Below, piece after piece: positions 12,221 to 20,304 of a stretch of DNA of 22,576 nt (positions within the stretch are counted from its first letter, which is position 1; the number at the start of each line of letters is the position of its first letter). The position numbers and the translations under genes are program-made. Source of the DNA: a virus; the IMG/VR virus record IMGVR_UViG_3300036859_000090, positions 1 through 22,576 of that record; one strand, given 5' to 3'. The notes under the pieces are model-generated. The model searched no databases, was not told the DNA's origin, and saw only the letters and a program-made list of their open reading frames with translations.

Positions 12221-12818
12221 TCGTGGAAGGCCGGAGATGTGTTACCTGGCTGTGGAATCTGCGCGCAACACAGCTAAGGGCGACATCGAGATTCTTGTCT
12301 ATCTGGACGAGGACGATCCGAGTACATATTGGGTTGGTGGTAATGTCATCAGGGGCAAGCCAAGGCGCTCGGGCGAGGCCATTCGCCACCTCTACTCCTT
12401 AGCTAAGGGCGATCTATTCTACTTCGGCTCCGACGACATCACCTGGGAAACAGAAGGCTGGGATCTAATCTTCAAGGAGAAGATGTCAACGCATGGACTT
12501 GCTGTTCTCTACCCTGACATGGGGGATTCGTGTAATCCCTGCTTCACAAGAAAGTGGGTCGAAACGGTAGGACTGTTCCCTGATTACTTCAAGCATTTCG
12601 GCCCTGATACGTGGTACGCGGACATCGCTAAGAGAGCAGGAACTTTGATCAACGTCCCAGAAGTCAGGATGACGCACCAAAGAGTAAGGGACGAGACCTA
12701 TACAAGAACGCGGGCGGACGGAGATGGAATGTTCGCCCAGAGAATGCTCGACGAAACCAAAGAAGAGAGACAACGATTAGCCGAGAAAGTAAAGACGCTC
12801 TTATCCTCCGAATCCTGA
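12198..12818 (+). CDS. GT-A-type glycosyltransferase (GT2-like)
   Basis: 206 residues. It starts LSVLLPSRGRPEMCYLAVES, typical of GT2-like enzymes; VYLDEDD and FYFGSDD (74-80) give acidic clusters where the metal-binding DxD lies. The C-terminal half (NPCFTRKWVETVGLFPDYF, then GPDTWYADIAKRAG) matches the acceptor half of such small phage/bacterial transferases. ATG 12198 lies inside the previous gene. It probably makes one glycosidic bond of the island's glycan. Confidence 0.75.
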   Translation: MLSVLLPSRGRPEMCYLAVESARNTAKGDIEILVYLDEDDPSTYWVGGNVIRGKPRRSGEAIRHLYSLAKGDLFYFGSDDITWETEGWDLIFKEKMSTHGLAVLYPDMGDSCNPCFTRKWVETVGLFPDYFKHFGPDTWYADIAKRAGTLINVPEVRMTHQRVRDETYTRTRADGDGMFAQRMLDETKEERQRLAEKVKTLLSSES

Positions 12819-13471
12819 AGGGGATAGAGGAGGCAAGACCGCTTCCAGGAAGGGATAAATGGGAAGCCTGCTGGCGAGAGCACGAAGATCTCATCCCCCC
12901 GTATTATCACTCTGACATCATTCGAGAGTATGGGGAATTCAAGTATGTCCCCAATGGGTATGAGTATTCCAGGTTTTGCGGGATCAGAGACAGGCTTTTG
13001 CATGAATACTGTGAAGATATGCCTGTTTACGAATTCGGTTGCGGAACCGGACATAACCTCACCGGATTGATGAATTGCAAGGGCTTTGATTGGTCCGGAA
13101 GCGCTGTAAGGAAACTCAGAGACCGCGGAATCGATGCGGATGTCTTTGATATGCTGAACCCGACGCCAATGGAAATACCCGGCGCCGCAGTTACATTCCA
13201 TGCGCTTGAACAATTGGGAAAGAACTTCCGGCCTTTCCTTGACTTTCTCTTGGAAGCAAGGCCTAAAGTCGTGGTTCACGTCGAACCGATTTTAGAGCTG
13301 TACGAAGACAACCTTCTCGATTACCTCGCTGTGCAATACCACAAGAAACGAGGCTATCTGGAAGGCTATCTTGAGGCGGTCATAAACTCAGGTGCTGAGA
13401 TTTTAGAGCTGAAGCGAAATCACTTCGGCTCTCTTTACCATGATGCCTATTCGGTGCTGGTATGGCGATAG
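12815..13471 (+). CDS. SAM-dependent class I methyltransferase, probable CTG start
   Basis: 218 residues if started at CTG 12815, which overlaps the previous TGA (CTGA). Motif I is VYEFGCGTGHNL (71-82). FDWSGSAVRKL and DVFDMLNP give the acidic residues that contact SAM; VTFHALEQLG is the motif IV/post-IV region and HFGSLYHDAYSVLVW the C-terminal strands. In this frame no ATG, GTG or TTG occurs between an in-frame stop near 12631 and TTG 12998. Using TTG 12998 would cut the protein just before motif I and discard a plausible N-terminal cap. The likely role is methylating a sugar of the glycan; a small-molecule or protein target is not excluded. Confidence 0.75.
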   Translation: MKGIEEARPLPGRDKWEACWREHEDLIPPYYHSDIIREYGEFKYVPNGYEYSRFCGIRDRLLHEYCEDMPVYEFGCGTGHNLTGLMNCKGFDWSGSAVRKLRDRGIDADVFDMLNPTPMEIPGAAVTFHALEQLGKNFRPFLDFLLEARPKVVVHVEPILELYEDNLLDYLAVQYHKKRGYLEGYLEAVINSGAEILELKRNHFGSLYHDAYSVLVWR

Positions 13472-14232
13472 CGGTCTACGGCTGTGCAACCCCGATCAGG
13501 ATGCACGTAGCAAGAGCGATGGCTACTTACCTCAAGTGCCCTTTGTACGAGGAAGGAAAGCCTTCCTACAGGGGCGGGGATTCGATTGTCTGGGGGTTGA
13601 TAAGGGGTTCTCCCGCAGTAATAGAAGCCACCAAAGCCGCCGGCTGCAATTACTACCAGCTAGACAATGGTTATTTTGGCCGGAATTCATATTACCGTTT
13701 TACAAAGAACGCCTTTCAACAAACAACTTTGAAAGAGCGGAAGCCGGATCGGTGGGAGCATATCAAAAAGCATCACAGCCTTGAATTGAAGCCCTGGAAG
13801 AAAGACGGTTCCAAAGTCCTGTTCTGTCTCTCCACGGAACACCTGTACCGCTTTCTGGGTCTGGATATCGCGGTCTACCGAACCAAGACCCTAAGACGGC
13901 TGAAGGAAGTCACGCAAAGAGAGATCGTGGTCAGGGAGAAAGACGCGGTAGGCCCTATAGAGGACGCCCTTAAGGATGCGTGGTGCGTGGTAACGCATAC
14001 CTCCGCAGTCGCTTTGGATGCGCTGAGGTTCGGGGTTCCGGTGTTTACTACGGGCTTGAATGCCGCAGACCCCTGTGCTTTGAAAGACGTGACTTACTTG
14101 GATACCCCGATTTACCCGGAAAGAGAACCCCTGTTCTGGAGCCTTGCATACAGTCAATGGCTCCCAGAGGAGATGCAATTAGGACGAGCTTGGAATGAAT
14201 GCTTAGAATCTTCCTCGGCTACGACCGTTTAG
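13462..14232 (+). CDS. GT-B-like glycosyltransferase (capsule-type)
   Basis: 256 residues. VYGCATPIRMHVARAM opens an N-terminal Rossmann-like domain, and CNYYQLDNGYFGRNSYYRFT is a segment I associate with phage-encoded capsule-type transferases. The C-terminal AWCVVTHTSAVALDALRFGV (171-190) followed by PVFTTG resembles the donor-site segment of Kdo/capsule transferases (TH/S-S-x-A-x-E/D-A-L-x-x-G-x-P). It overlaps both neighbours (10 and 34 bases). The assignment is by motif only. Confidence 0.6.
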   Translation: MAIAVYGCATPIRMHVARAMATYLKCPLYEEGKPSYRGGDSIVWGLIRGSPAVIEATKAAGCNYYQLDNGYFGRNSYYRFTKNAFQQTTLKERKPDRWEHIKKHHSLELKPWKKDGSKVLFCLSTEHLYRFLGLDIAVYRTKTLRRLKEVTQREIVVREKDAVGPIEDALKDAWCVVTHTSAVALDALRFGVPVFTTGLNAADPCALKDVTYLDTPIYPEREPLFWSLAYSQWLPEEMQLGRAWNECLESSSATTV

Positions 14233-14879
14233 AACCCGTCGTACATCATGTCTGTGCCCATAGCATCTTAAGACGAAGTTCGATACCCGTCAGCATCATC
14301 CCGCTAAACCGCGATTGCCTTCGCGGTTTTTTTTCGCGAAGCCGAGGCCCTTACGACTCGACGGACTTTGCGATAACGAGATTTCTGGTCCCGTTCATTT
14401 GCGAGTTTCAGGGTTTCTCTGTCTTCATGGACGGAGACATGGTTTGCCTGGGAGACGTAGCCGAACTCTCGGGCTATATGACTTTGATGGACCGTTATAA
14501 CTACGCAGTGAGGGTAGTAAAGCATGACTACACGCCGCCCGAAGAGACCAAGTTTCTCGGACAAATCCAGACCAAGTACGAAAAGAAAAACTGGTCTTCC
14601 GTCATGGTCTTCAATAACGCTTTGTGTACGAAACTTACTCCAGACTATGTGGAGAAAGCTCCGGGGTTAGAACTGCACCAATTCAGATGGTGCAAGAAAG
14701 AACAAGTAGCGGACATGCCCAAGGCATGGAATTACCTGGTGGGAGTTTATCCGAAAACAGAGAACGTGAAACTTCTCCACTACACCAAGGGGACACCTTG
14801 TTTCCCTGATTACAAGGACTGCGATTACGCCCAGGTCTGGCATGACGAATACAAGGACATGGTGAATTTTGGACATTGA
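14199..14879 (+). CDS. GT-A glycosyltransferase (GT8-like), last gene of the sugar island
   Basis: 226 residues. IFLGYDRLEPVVHHVCAHSI is the family start. STDFAITRFLVPFI precedes VFMDGDMVCLGDVAEL with the metal-binding D-G-D (78-80). AVRVVKHDYTPP, KFLGQIQTKYEKKNWSSVMV and PKAWNYLVGVYP, then LLHYTKGTPCFPDY, complete a well-conserved pattern. Reaction: transfer from a nucleotide sugar, retaining mechanism if truly GT8. Its end overlaps the terminase start by 11 bases, so island and packaging genes share one transcript. The coding sequence contains a terminator-shaped hairpin (14306-14334). Confidence 0.85.
   Translation: MLRIFLGYDRLEPVVHHVCAHSILRRSSIPVSIIPLNRDCLRGFFSRSRGPYDSTDFAITRFLVPFICEFQGFSVFMDGDMVCLGDVAELSGYMTLMDRYNYAVRVVKHDYTPPEETKFLGQIQTKYEKKNWSSVMVFNNALCTKLTPDYVEKAPGLELHQFRWCKKEQVADMPKAWNYLVGVYPKTENVKLLHYTKGTPCFPDYKDCDYAQVWHDEYKDMVNFGH
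14306..14334 (+). terminator. strong intrinsic terminator shape inside the GT8-like gene
   Basis: AAACCGCGA (14306-14314) pairs perfectly with TCGCGGTTT (14321-14329), loop TTGCCT, and the T-run reaches 14334 (eight T in a row). It lies about 110 bases into the coding sequence. It may attenuate transcription before the terminase gene, or be overridden by antitermination. Confidence 0.6.
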
Positions 14880-16332
14880 GCGCGAGATTGTAAAAGCGCT
14901 TGAAGAGCTTGAACACATCAATGCGATAAACAGACTTTCCAAGTATGACCCCTATCCCTACCAAAGCAACTTCCACAACGCGATAGGGTTTGACACCGAA
15001 ATACCTGCGAAACAGCGCTTCCTGATGGCTGCCAACGGGGTAGGAAAGACCATCTGCGGCGGGATGGAAGCGGCCATGCATTTAACGGGGATTTACCCGG
15101 ACTGGTTCAAAGGGACCCGTTTTCATTATCCGGTTGAAATGGTTGTTGGAGCTAAAACAAACGACGCCGCGGTAAAAGTCGTTCAGAAGATCCTGTTCGG
15201 CGATGCGATGGACAAGCAGAGTCTTGGGACAGGATGCATCCCCAAGAAATACCTGAACACGAATTTCAAGATGAAGCCCGGCATTCCGGGGGCCATTGGT
15301 GAGGCGATGGTGAAGCACATCACCGGGCGATGGTCGAAAGTCGCGGTGATGTCCTATGACCAGAAACCCAAAGCCTTCATGGGAATTCGGTTCGACGTGG
15401 GCTGGCTGGACGAAGAACCGCCTTCGGATATTTGGTCGCAGTTCATCCGAGGCACGTTATCGAGGATCAACGCGATTCTCTACATAACAGCAACCCCGGA
15501 AGAGGGAATGACTCCTACGGTCATTCAGTTTTCCAACGACCTTAAAAAAGGGCAAGCCCTTATACAAGCGACCTGGGCCGATGCGCCCCATTTGAGCGAC
15601 GAAGAGAAAGAACAGCGCCTCGCTGCTTTTCCTGAACACGAACGGGACATGCGCTCTAAAGGCATTCCGATGTTCGGGCAAGGACTTATTTTCCCGTTCC
15701 CTGATGAGCAGCTTCTAGTAGACCCGATTCAGATTCCGGACTACTGGCCGCAGATCGTGGGAATCGACTTCGGTGGCGGAAGATCAAAGGGAGGACACCC
15801 GTTCGCCGCTGCAAACCTCGCGTGGGACAGGGACTCGGATACGGTGTATCTGACCTCTGAATACAGGGTTAAGGCACAAATCCCCACACAACATGCGGAC
15901 ACGATCAAGAAATGGGGTAGTTGGAAACCCGTCGCCTGGCCGCATGACGGCTTGAATACAGAGAAGGGTACGGGAGATCAGTTGAGGGAATCCTACTCGA
16001 ATGCTGGCTTAAACATGCTTCGGGAGAAAGCCACGAATCCCCCTGACTATGCACAAGGACAGGAAGAAGGTCAGGGCGGCATTTCGAGGGAAAAGTCTTT
16101 ACTCGATCTTTACGACAGGATGGAAAACGGCAAATTCAAGGTATTCAGAACTTGCCCAATTTTTGCCGAGGAGAAACGCATGTACCACCGTGACGAACAT
16201 GGAAAGGTCGTTGATCTCATGGATGACGTAATAAGCGCAACTCGTTACGCCCATATGATGCTGCGGCATAGTTCGACCAAGACCTTGAAGCTCAAGAAGC
16301 CTCAAATGGCTGTCGGCATCCGGAACTGGTGA
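14869..16332 (+). CDS. terminase large subunit
   Basis: 487 residues from TTG 14869, with GGTGA 5 bases upstream; the start lies inside the GT8-like gene. The ATPase half has Walker A AANGVGKT (54-61), Walker B FDVGWLDEE (175-183) and ITATPEEG as coupling motif. The RNase H-like nuclease half has IVGIDFGGG (Asp300), WPHDG (Asp360) and VVDLMDDVISATRYA (Asp452/453). It is the motor that pumps DNA into the prohead through the portal and cuts the concatemer. Length and motif set are complete. It is coupled to the portal gene by a GTGA/ATG junction. Confidence 0.95.
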   Translation: MDIEREIVKALEELEHINAINRLSKYDPYPYQSNFHNAIGFDTEIPAKQRFLMAANGVGKTICGGMEAAMHLTGIYPDWFKGTRFHYPVEMVVGAKTNDAAVKVVQKILFGDAMDKQSLGTGCIPKKYLNTNFKMKPGIPGAIGEAMVKHITGRWSKVAVMSYDQKPKAFMGIRFDVGWLDEEPPSDIWSQFIRGTLSRINAILYITATPEEGMTPTVIQFSNDLKKGQALIQATWADAPHLSDEEKEQRLAAFPEHERDMRSKGIPMFGQGLIFPFPDEQLLVDPIQIPDYWPQIVGIDFGGGRSKGGHPFAAANLAWDRDSDTVYLTSEYRVKAQIPTQHADTIKKWGSWKPVAWPHDGLNTEKGTGDQLRESYSNAGLNMLREKATNPPDYAQGQEEGQGGISREKSLLDLYDRMENGKFKVFRTCPIFAEEKRMYHRDEHGKVVDLMDDVISATRYAHMMLRHSSTKTLKLKKPQMAVGIRNW

Positions 16333-18488
16333 TGGAATACAAAGAGCCGAAGACCAGGAAGATTCGGCAAAAGGACTGGGAGAACGTCAGCCGCTTCATC
16401 AAGAAGGAACTCGACCACAGACGAGACTCTCAATACCGGAAAGACCACGAAACGATCTGGAAAGAGGTTGACCGGCAACTGAAGATGCAGCCGATGAAGC
16501 GCATGACCTCTGAAGGACGAGAGATTCCCCCTTCATGGAATTCCGCCTTTGAGCTGGGGGAGCTTTCCAAAGCCTCTGAAATCATCTCTGCGGACGTGAT
16601 GAGGATCACATTCCCTCAAGAGCGGGACTGGTTCGAGGCCCACGTAGAAATTCCGCAGACGGTAGATGAAAACGGCCAGGAGGCAATAGACGAAGAAACC
16701 CAGATCAGGGTTGACGGGCTTCTTAAAGCTTTAATGGCCCAGCAGCAGAACGACTTTGGTTTCCAGCTCTCGGTGGAGTCTTCTGTCAAAGAGGCTTTGC
16801 ATCACGGCTCTTACGTAGCTGAAGTCTTGTGGGATCAGGAGATGGAAGTGCAGGACGGGGCGAAGGTCAGGAAGATTGCCGCTCCTACATGGGTTCCGCA
16901 TTCGATGTGGAACTGCTATCCCGATATGTCTCCGAGAGTCATAGGAACCTCGATGTTCTATCGGGGTTCCATGATCATCGTGTCCTACATGCCTCTGTAT
17001 AAACTGAAGCAGAGGAAGGGCGAGGGCTGGATGCCCTCCCAGTTCGATAAGATTCCCAAGTCAAAACCGGGAAAGAGCGAGGAGCCTAAAAAGCGCGACG
17101 ACTCCGAAATGAAAGACGTGGAACTCGCCACGTATTACGGAGACATCGTAATCGAGAGAGGGGATGGAGATATCTATCTCCCCAATTCGAAAGCGATGAT
17201 TGCAAACGGCGTCATTGTTTACTGGGAGGCAAACGAGCTTCCCTATCCCTCTGTAATCTTCGGTGGGTATGAAAAGCAGGACATCCGGGACCCGTACTTC
17301 ACCAGCCCTTTAATCAAGCAGTCCCCGATACAGAAATTGTGTTCTGTATTGGCGAACAAGTTTGTTGATTCTGTTGCCCTTAATACCGAACCTCCTATCG
17401 TCTATGACGGGAACGATCCTTACATGGTGCAGAACGACGGCCCCATTATTGCTCCGGGGGTTAAAACACCATCCAAGGGCTCGAATGCTTTCCAGGAAGT
17501 GAAGATAGGAGAACCGTCCTGGGCGCTTCAAGGTCTTGAAATGGGCCTGAGGCAGATGCAGGCCGGTACGGGAGTTTCGGAAGTTAGAAGCGCCGTTCCT
17601 ACATCAGACAGGCAAACAGCTTTCGAGGTCAGCAAAGTTGCTCAAGCGGGAGAAGTCAGGACCGTTGACTTTATCAGAAAGCTCAACCGGAACCTCCAGA
17701 CCTGGCTCTACATGCAACACGCTTTGAACATCAAGTACCTCAAAGAATACTCGTTCTACAACGAGGACATGAGGTCCAAGGACTTCGTGAGAGTCACGGA
17801 TAAAGACCTGAAGCAATACGCAGAGACGGCTCACTTCGACGTGGTTGGAGCGAGAGGCGTGTTGGGTGAAGAGCAGCGCGCGGAGAAGATGGGGCTGGTA
17901 ACTGCTTTTGCTTCCCAGAATCCGCTCTTTGCGCCTCTGTTGAAGCCGCAAGATTTGCTTTTGGAAGCCTATAGAGACGCGGGGGTTAAGAATCCCGAAA
18001 GGTTCGTAAACCAGCAACAGGACATGGTTCCCGCCTCTCAGGTAGATCAAGCCGTTCAAGAAGCTACTGCCCCAATGCAGGAAGAAATGGCGAAGATGCA
18101 GGAAGCCCTTTCCAAAGCACAGATGGCCGAACAGGCCAAAGTCATTGACGCGCAGACCAAGCGCGAAGCGGAAGCTGTAAGGCTTCAGCAGGAAGAGAAG
18201 AAGATCATCCTGGCACACCAGGCCGAGATGGAAAGAATCCGCCTCGCTCATCAGGCCAAGCTGATCGAGATTCAGGCTAATGCTGCGGTTCAGGACAAGC
18301 AGGCCGAGATACAAGCCAAAGCCGCCGAGGGTGACAAGGACAAATCAGAGAAGTCGGAAAAGAGAACTGAAGACATCGCTAAAGCGATTGCAAACATGAA
18401 GCCGCCGATTGTGAACAACTACGTCGGTGGCGGTAAGAAGAAGATCAAATTTCCCGGCGGCAAGGAAGCGACGGTAGAGGAAGAGTAA
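16332..18488 (+). CDS. portal protein with coiled-coil C-terminus
   Basis: 718 residues from ATG 16332 (GTG 16329 is possible). The order terminase-portal-structural genes is diagnostic. Supporting segments include ELSKASEIISADVMRITFPQ near the N-terminus, VPHSMWNCYPDMSP, the central QKLCSVLANKFVDSVALNTE, and the stem/clip-like GTGVSEVRSAVPTSDRQTAF. From about residue 575 to 690 the protein is a long Gln/Glu/Lys/Ala-rich helix (MQEEMAKMQEALSKAQMAEQ onward), which would form a barrel or coiled coil inside the head, ending in a Gly/Lys-rich tail. The protein forms the dodecameric DNA entry ring. The long internal extension fits podovirus-like portals. Confidence 0.88.
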   Translation: MEYKEPKTRKIRQKDWENVSRFIKKELDHRRDSQYRKDHETIWKEVDRQLKMQPMKRMTSEGREIPPSWNSAFELGELSKASEIISADVMRITFPQERDWFEAHVEIPQTVDENGQEAIDEETQIRVDGLLKALMAQQQNDFGFQLSVESSVKEALHHGSYVAEVLWDQEMEVQDGAKVRKIAAPTWVPHSMWNCYPDMSPRVIGTSMFYRGSMIIVSYMPLYKLKQRKGEGWMPSQFDKIPKSKPGKSEEPKKRDDSEMKDVELATYYGDIVIERGDGDIYLPNSKAMIANGVIVYWEANELPYPSVIFGGYEKQDIRDPYFTSPLIKQSPIQKLCSVLANKFVDSVALNTEPPIVYDGNDPYMVQNDGPIIAPGVKTPSKGSNAFQEVKIGEPSWALQGLEMGLRQMQAGTGVSEVRSAVPTSDRQTAFEVSKVAQAGEVRTVDFIRKLNRNLQTWLYMQHALNIKYLKEYSFYNEDMRSKDFVRVTDKDLKQYAETAHFDVVGARGVLGEEQRAEKMGLVTAFASQNPLFAPLLKPQDLLLEAYRDAGVKNPERFVNQQQDMVPASQVDQAVQEATAPMQEEMAKMQEALSKAQMAEQAKVIDAQTKREAEAVRLQQEEKKIILAHQAEMERIRLAHQAKLIEIQANAAVQDKQAEIQAKAAEGDKDKSEKSEKRTEDIAKAIANMKPPIVNNYVGGGKKKIKFPGGKEATVEEE

Positions 18489-19112
18489 ATGGCTGTCTCC
18501 GTCACTCACACCAAGGTCCTGGTTGCGCCGGACAGCGGCGCGGAAGACAAGGTTTACGGGATCGATTGGAACGCCGCCCTTACCGTTACCGGGCTTGGCA
18601 CTGCGGCGGAGGCCAATACCGGAGACTTCGACGCTGCGGGAGCGGCGACTACGGCGATAACTAACCACGAAGCCGCTGCCGATCCGCATACGGGGTATCA
18701 GAAGGAAAGCGAGAAAAACGCGGCAAACGGGTATGCCGGGTTAAGTGCCAGTTCCAAGTTGACCGGCTCGCAGCAGGTTTACGGAACGGGCGCAGATACA
18801 GCGTGCGTTGGCAACGATGCGCGGCTGTCGGATGCGAGAACACCCACTGCACACGCGGCCTCTCATTACTCCGCTGGTTCTGATCCGCTGAACATCAAGA
18901 ATCTCGGTGGGTTTCCAGGCGGAACGACGACTTTCTTAAGGGCAGACGGGGCGTTTGCCGCACCGACTGCGACCGCCGCTGACCCGAGTTACAGCCCCGG
19001 GTCATTCACTGTAGCAACAGAAACCGGGAGACTGATTATCAATCACATGAAACTGACAACCACAGAGCGCGCGACTCTGGATGGTACCGGGAGACTGGCG
19101 GTGGGGTTCTAG
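18489..19112 (+). CDS. fibre-like structural protein
   Basis: 207 residues, starting directly after the portal stop. The sequence is Ala/Thr/Gly/Asp-rich with fibre-type segments: NDARLSDARTPTAHAASHYS, then GSDPLNIKNLGGFPGGTTTF and LRADGAFAAP. These resemble collar/shaft repeats of phage tail or head fibres. The C-terminus ends in hydrophobic beta-like strands. Its place between portal and scaffold suggests a head-associated fibre or decoration rather than a receptor-binding tail tip, but this is inference. Confidence 0.65.
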   Translation: MAVSVTHTKVLVAPDSGAEDKVYGIDWNAALTVTGLGTAAEANTGDFDAAGAATTAITNHEAAADPHTGYQKESEKNAANGYAGLSASSKLTGSQQVYGTGADTACVGNDARLSDARTPTAHAASHYSAGSDPLNIKNLGGFPGGTTTFLRADGAFAAPTATAADPSYSPGSFTVATETGRLIINHMKLTTTERATLDGTGRLAVGF

Positions 19113-19756
19113 TGGCCGACATTCTTTTAGACGAGCAAAGCAACCCGAGCGCTCCGGCCTCTGGGAAGGGCGTTATCTTCATTGATAGCACGGCCAGCAC
19201 CATGGCGTTCAAGGATGACGCCGGGCGGGTCTTTGCGTGGACGCAGAACGCGAGTGTCGCCAACCAGGCCATTAGCGCCGCAGACACTTACATGACGAAC
19301 TCTGATCTGCTCATTCCATCGTGGGGATTGCAGGCCAAGACGATCATTCGCTGGCGCTTGTCGGCATCCAAGACTGCGGCAAGCACGGCGCAGCCGGTAT
19401 ACAGCATTCGTATAGGAGCGAACAGGACGACCGGGGACACTGCCAGACTGGCGCTTACTGGTCCGGCACAGACTGCTATTGCGGACATAGGCACTTTGGA
19501 TGTCATGCTCACTGTGCGAAACATAGGCGCAGCCGGTGTCCTTCAGGGGACGGCGTTTTGGTCTCACCGTGGCACGGCAGCAAACACCACAACCAGCGGC
19601 ACGGGTTTTGCCAACGATTCTACCGGACACGTTGAGGGTACCAGTGCTGGTTTTGATAACTCCGCTCTTGGGGGTTCGTTCATCGGCCTCTCGGTTAACA
19701 ACGGCACGGCTGGCGCGTGGACGGTAACGCAGGTTCAAGCAGAGGCCTGGTGGTAA
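19112..19756 (+). CDS. beta-rich structural protein, likely head fibre or decoration
   Basis: 214 residues from GTG 19112 (overlapping the previous stop by one base). ILLDEQSNPSAPASGKGVIF followed by IDSTASTMAFKDDAGRVFAW is a motif found at the base of many phage fibres (a short beta hairpin that labels a fibre gene). The rest is Thr/Ala/Gly-rich and beta-like, ending NGTAGAWTVTQVQAEAWW, which looks like one jelly-roll-type domain. Together with the previous gene it probably makes a composite surface fibre. No carbohydrate-binding residues can be assigned. Confidence 0.65.
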   Translation: MADILLDEQSNPSAPASGKGVIFIDSTASTMAFKDDAGRVFAWTQNASVANQAISAADTYMTNSDLLIPSWGLQAKTIIRWRLSASKTAASTAQPVYSIRIGANRTTGDTARLALTGPAQTAIADIGTLDVMLTVRNIGAAGVLQGTAFWSHRGTAANTTTSGTGFANDSTGHVEGTSAGFDNSALGGSFIGLSVNNGTAGAWTVTQVQAEAWW

Positions 19757-20107
19757 TTGAGCAGCTTCAGTCAGCAGTTTTCCGGCAGCTTCAGTATAGA
19801 CATCGCAGCGCAGACCTCTACAACCACTTCTCCCAGGTTCCGTCCCGGATACATCGCTCCCAAGCGGAAGAAAAAGAAAGTAGATGAACCACCTGCCGTA
19901 GTTGAGATCGCGGTAGAGAAGAAACAGGTCAAGTACGTCTCGGTAAGACAACCCGTATTCGGCCCCTCAATGGCCCCGGTCATGGCGGCTGTGGATGACC
20001 TCGTTCTGCTGATTCAGGCCAGAGCAAGGCATGCCGAGATACAACGCAGGATCACGGAACTGGAAGAAGAGGAAGACATCATCATCATTCTGAGTCAACT
20101 GCAATGA
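19757..20107 (+). CDS. hypothetical virion-module protein with charged helix
   Basis: 116 residues from TTG 19757 immediately after the previous stop. The N-terminus is Ser/Thr-rich (SSFSQQFSGSFSIDIAAQTS), a Lys cluster (APKRKKKKVDEPP) follows, and the C-terminus is a helix with EIQRRITELEEEEDIIIILS. It could bridge the structural proteins around it. No family is recognised. The stop overlaps the next ATG. Confidence 0.55.
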   Translation: MSSFSQQFSGSFSIDIAAQTSTTTSPRFRPGYIAPKRKKKKVDEPPAVVEIAVEKKQVKYVSVRQPVFGPSMAPVMAAVDDLVLLIQARARHAEIQRRITELEEEEDIIIILSQLQ

Positions 20108-20304
20108 ACGAAATCCTGGCTCGATTGCGAAGTTCTGTCGAGTTCCAGCAAGCAATGAAAGAGGCCGCAGAGATGCGGCCTTTGATTTTTCCAATGGACC
20201 CCAAGCAGCCTTTCGAGCAGGAGGCCGCGAAAGCAATGTACCAGTCAGGAATGCAAAACGGGTTTGATCTGCTCTACCAATGGTTAAGAGGCAAGCATGG
20301 CTGA
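20104..20304 (+). CDS. small helical hypothetical protein with internal terminator hairpin
   Basis: 66 residues. SSVEFQQAMKEAAEMRPLIF and FEQEAAKAMYQSGMQNGFDL are helix-like; proteins of this size with a QNGFDLL-type segment occur near the scaffold gene of related phages. It is coupled to both neighbours by short overlaps. A terminator-shaped hairpin occupies codons about 20-29. Confidence 0.6.
   Translation: MNEILARLRSSVEFQQAMKEAAEMRPLIFPMDPKQPFEQEAAKAMYQSGMQNGFDLLYQWLRGKHG
20162..20190 (+). terminator. terminator-shaped hairpin inside a coding sequence
   Basis: AGGCCGCA (20162-20169) and TGCGGCCT (20174-20181) form a perfect 8-bp GC-rich stem closed by a GAGA tetraloop, extendable outward by two pairs. 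A T-rich tail TTTGATTTTT ends at 20190. It stands upstream of scaffold and capsid genes. Confidence 0.6.

Noticed and set aside
12698-13279. 193-codon minus-strand frame
   Set aside because: Antisense to the GT2-like and methyltransferase genes; no recognisable domain.
17604-18314. 236-codon minus-strand frame in the portal coiled-coil region
   Set aside because: Leu-rich composition is the mirror of the Glu/Gln/Lys codons of the coiled coil; a shadow.
19127-19951. 274-codon open frame on the minus strand
   Set aside because: It runs antisense across three coupled + strand genes and has Arg/Ser-rich shadow composition without motifs.
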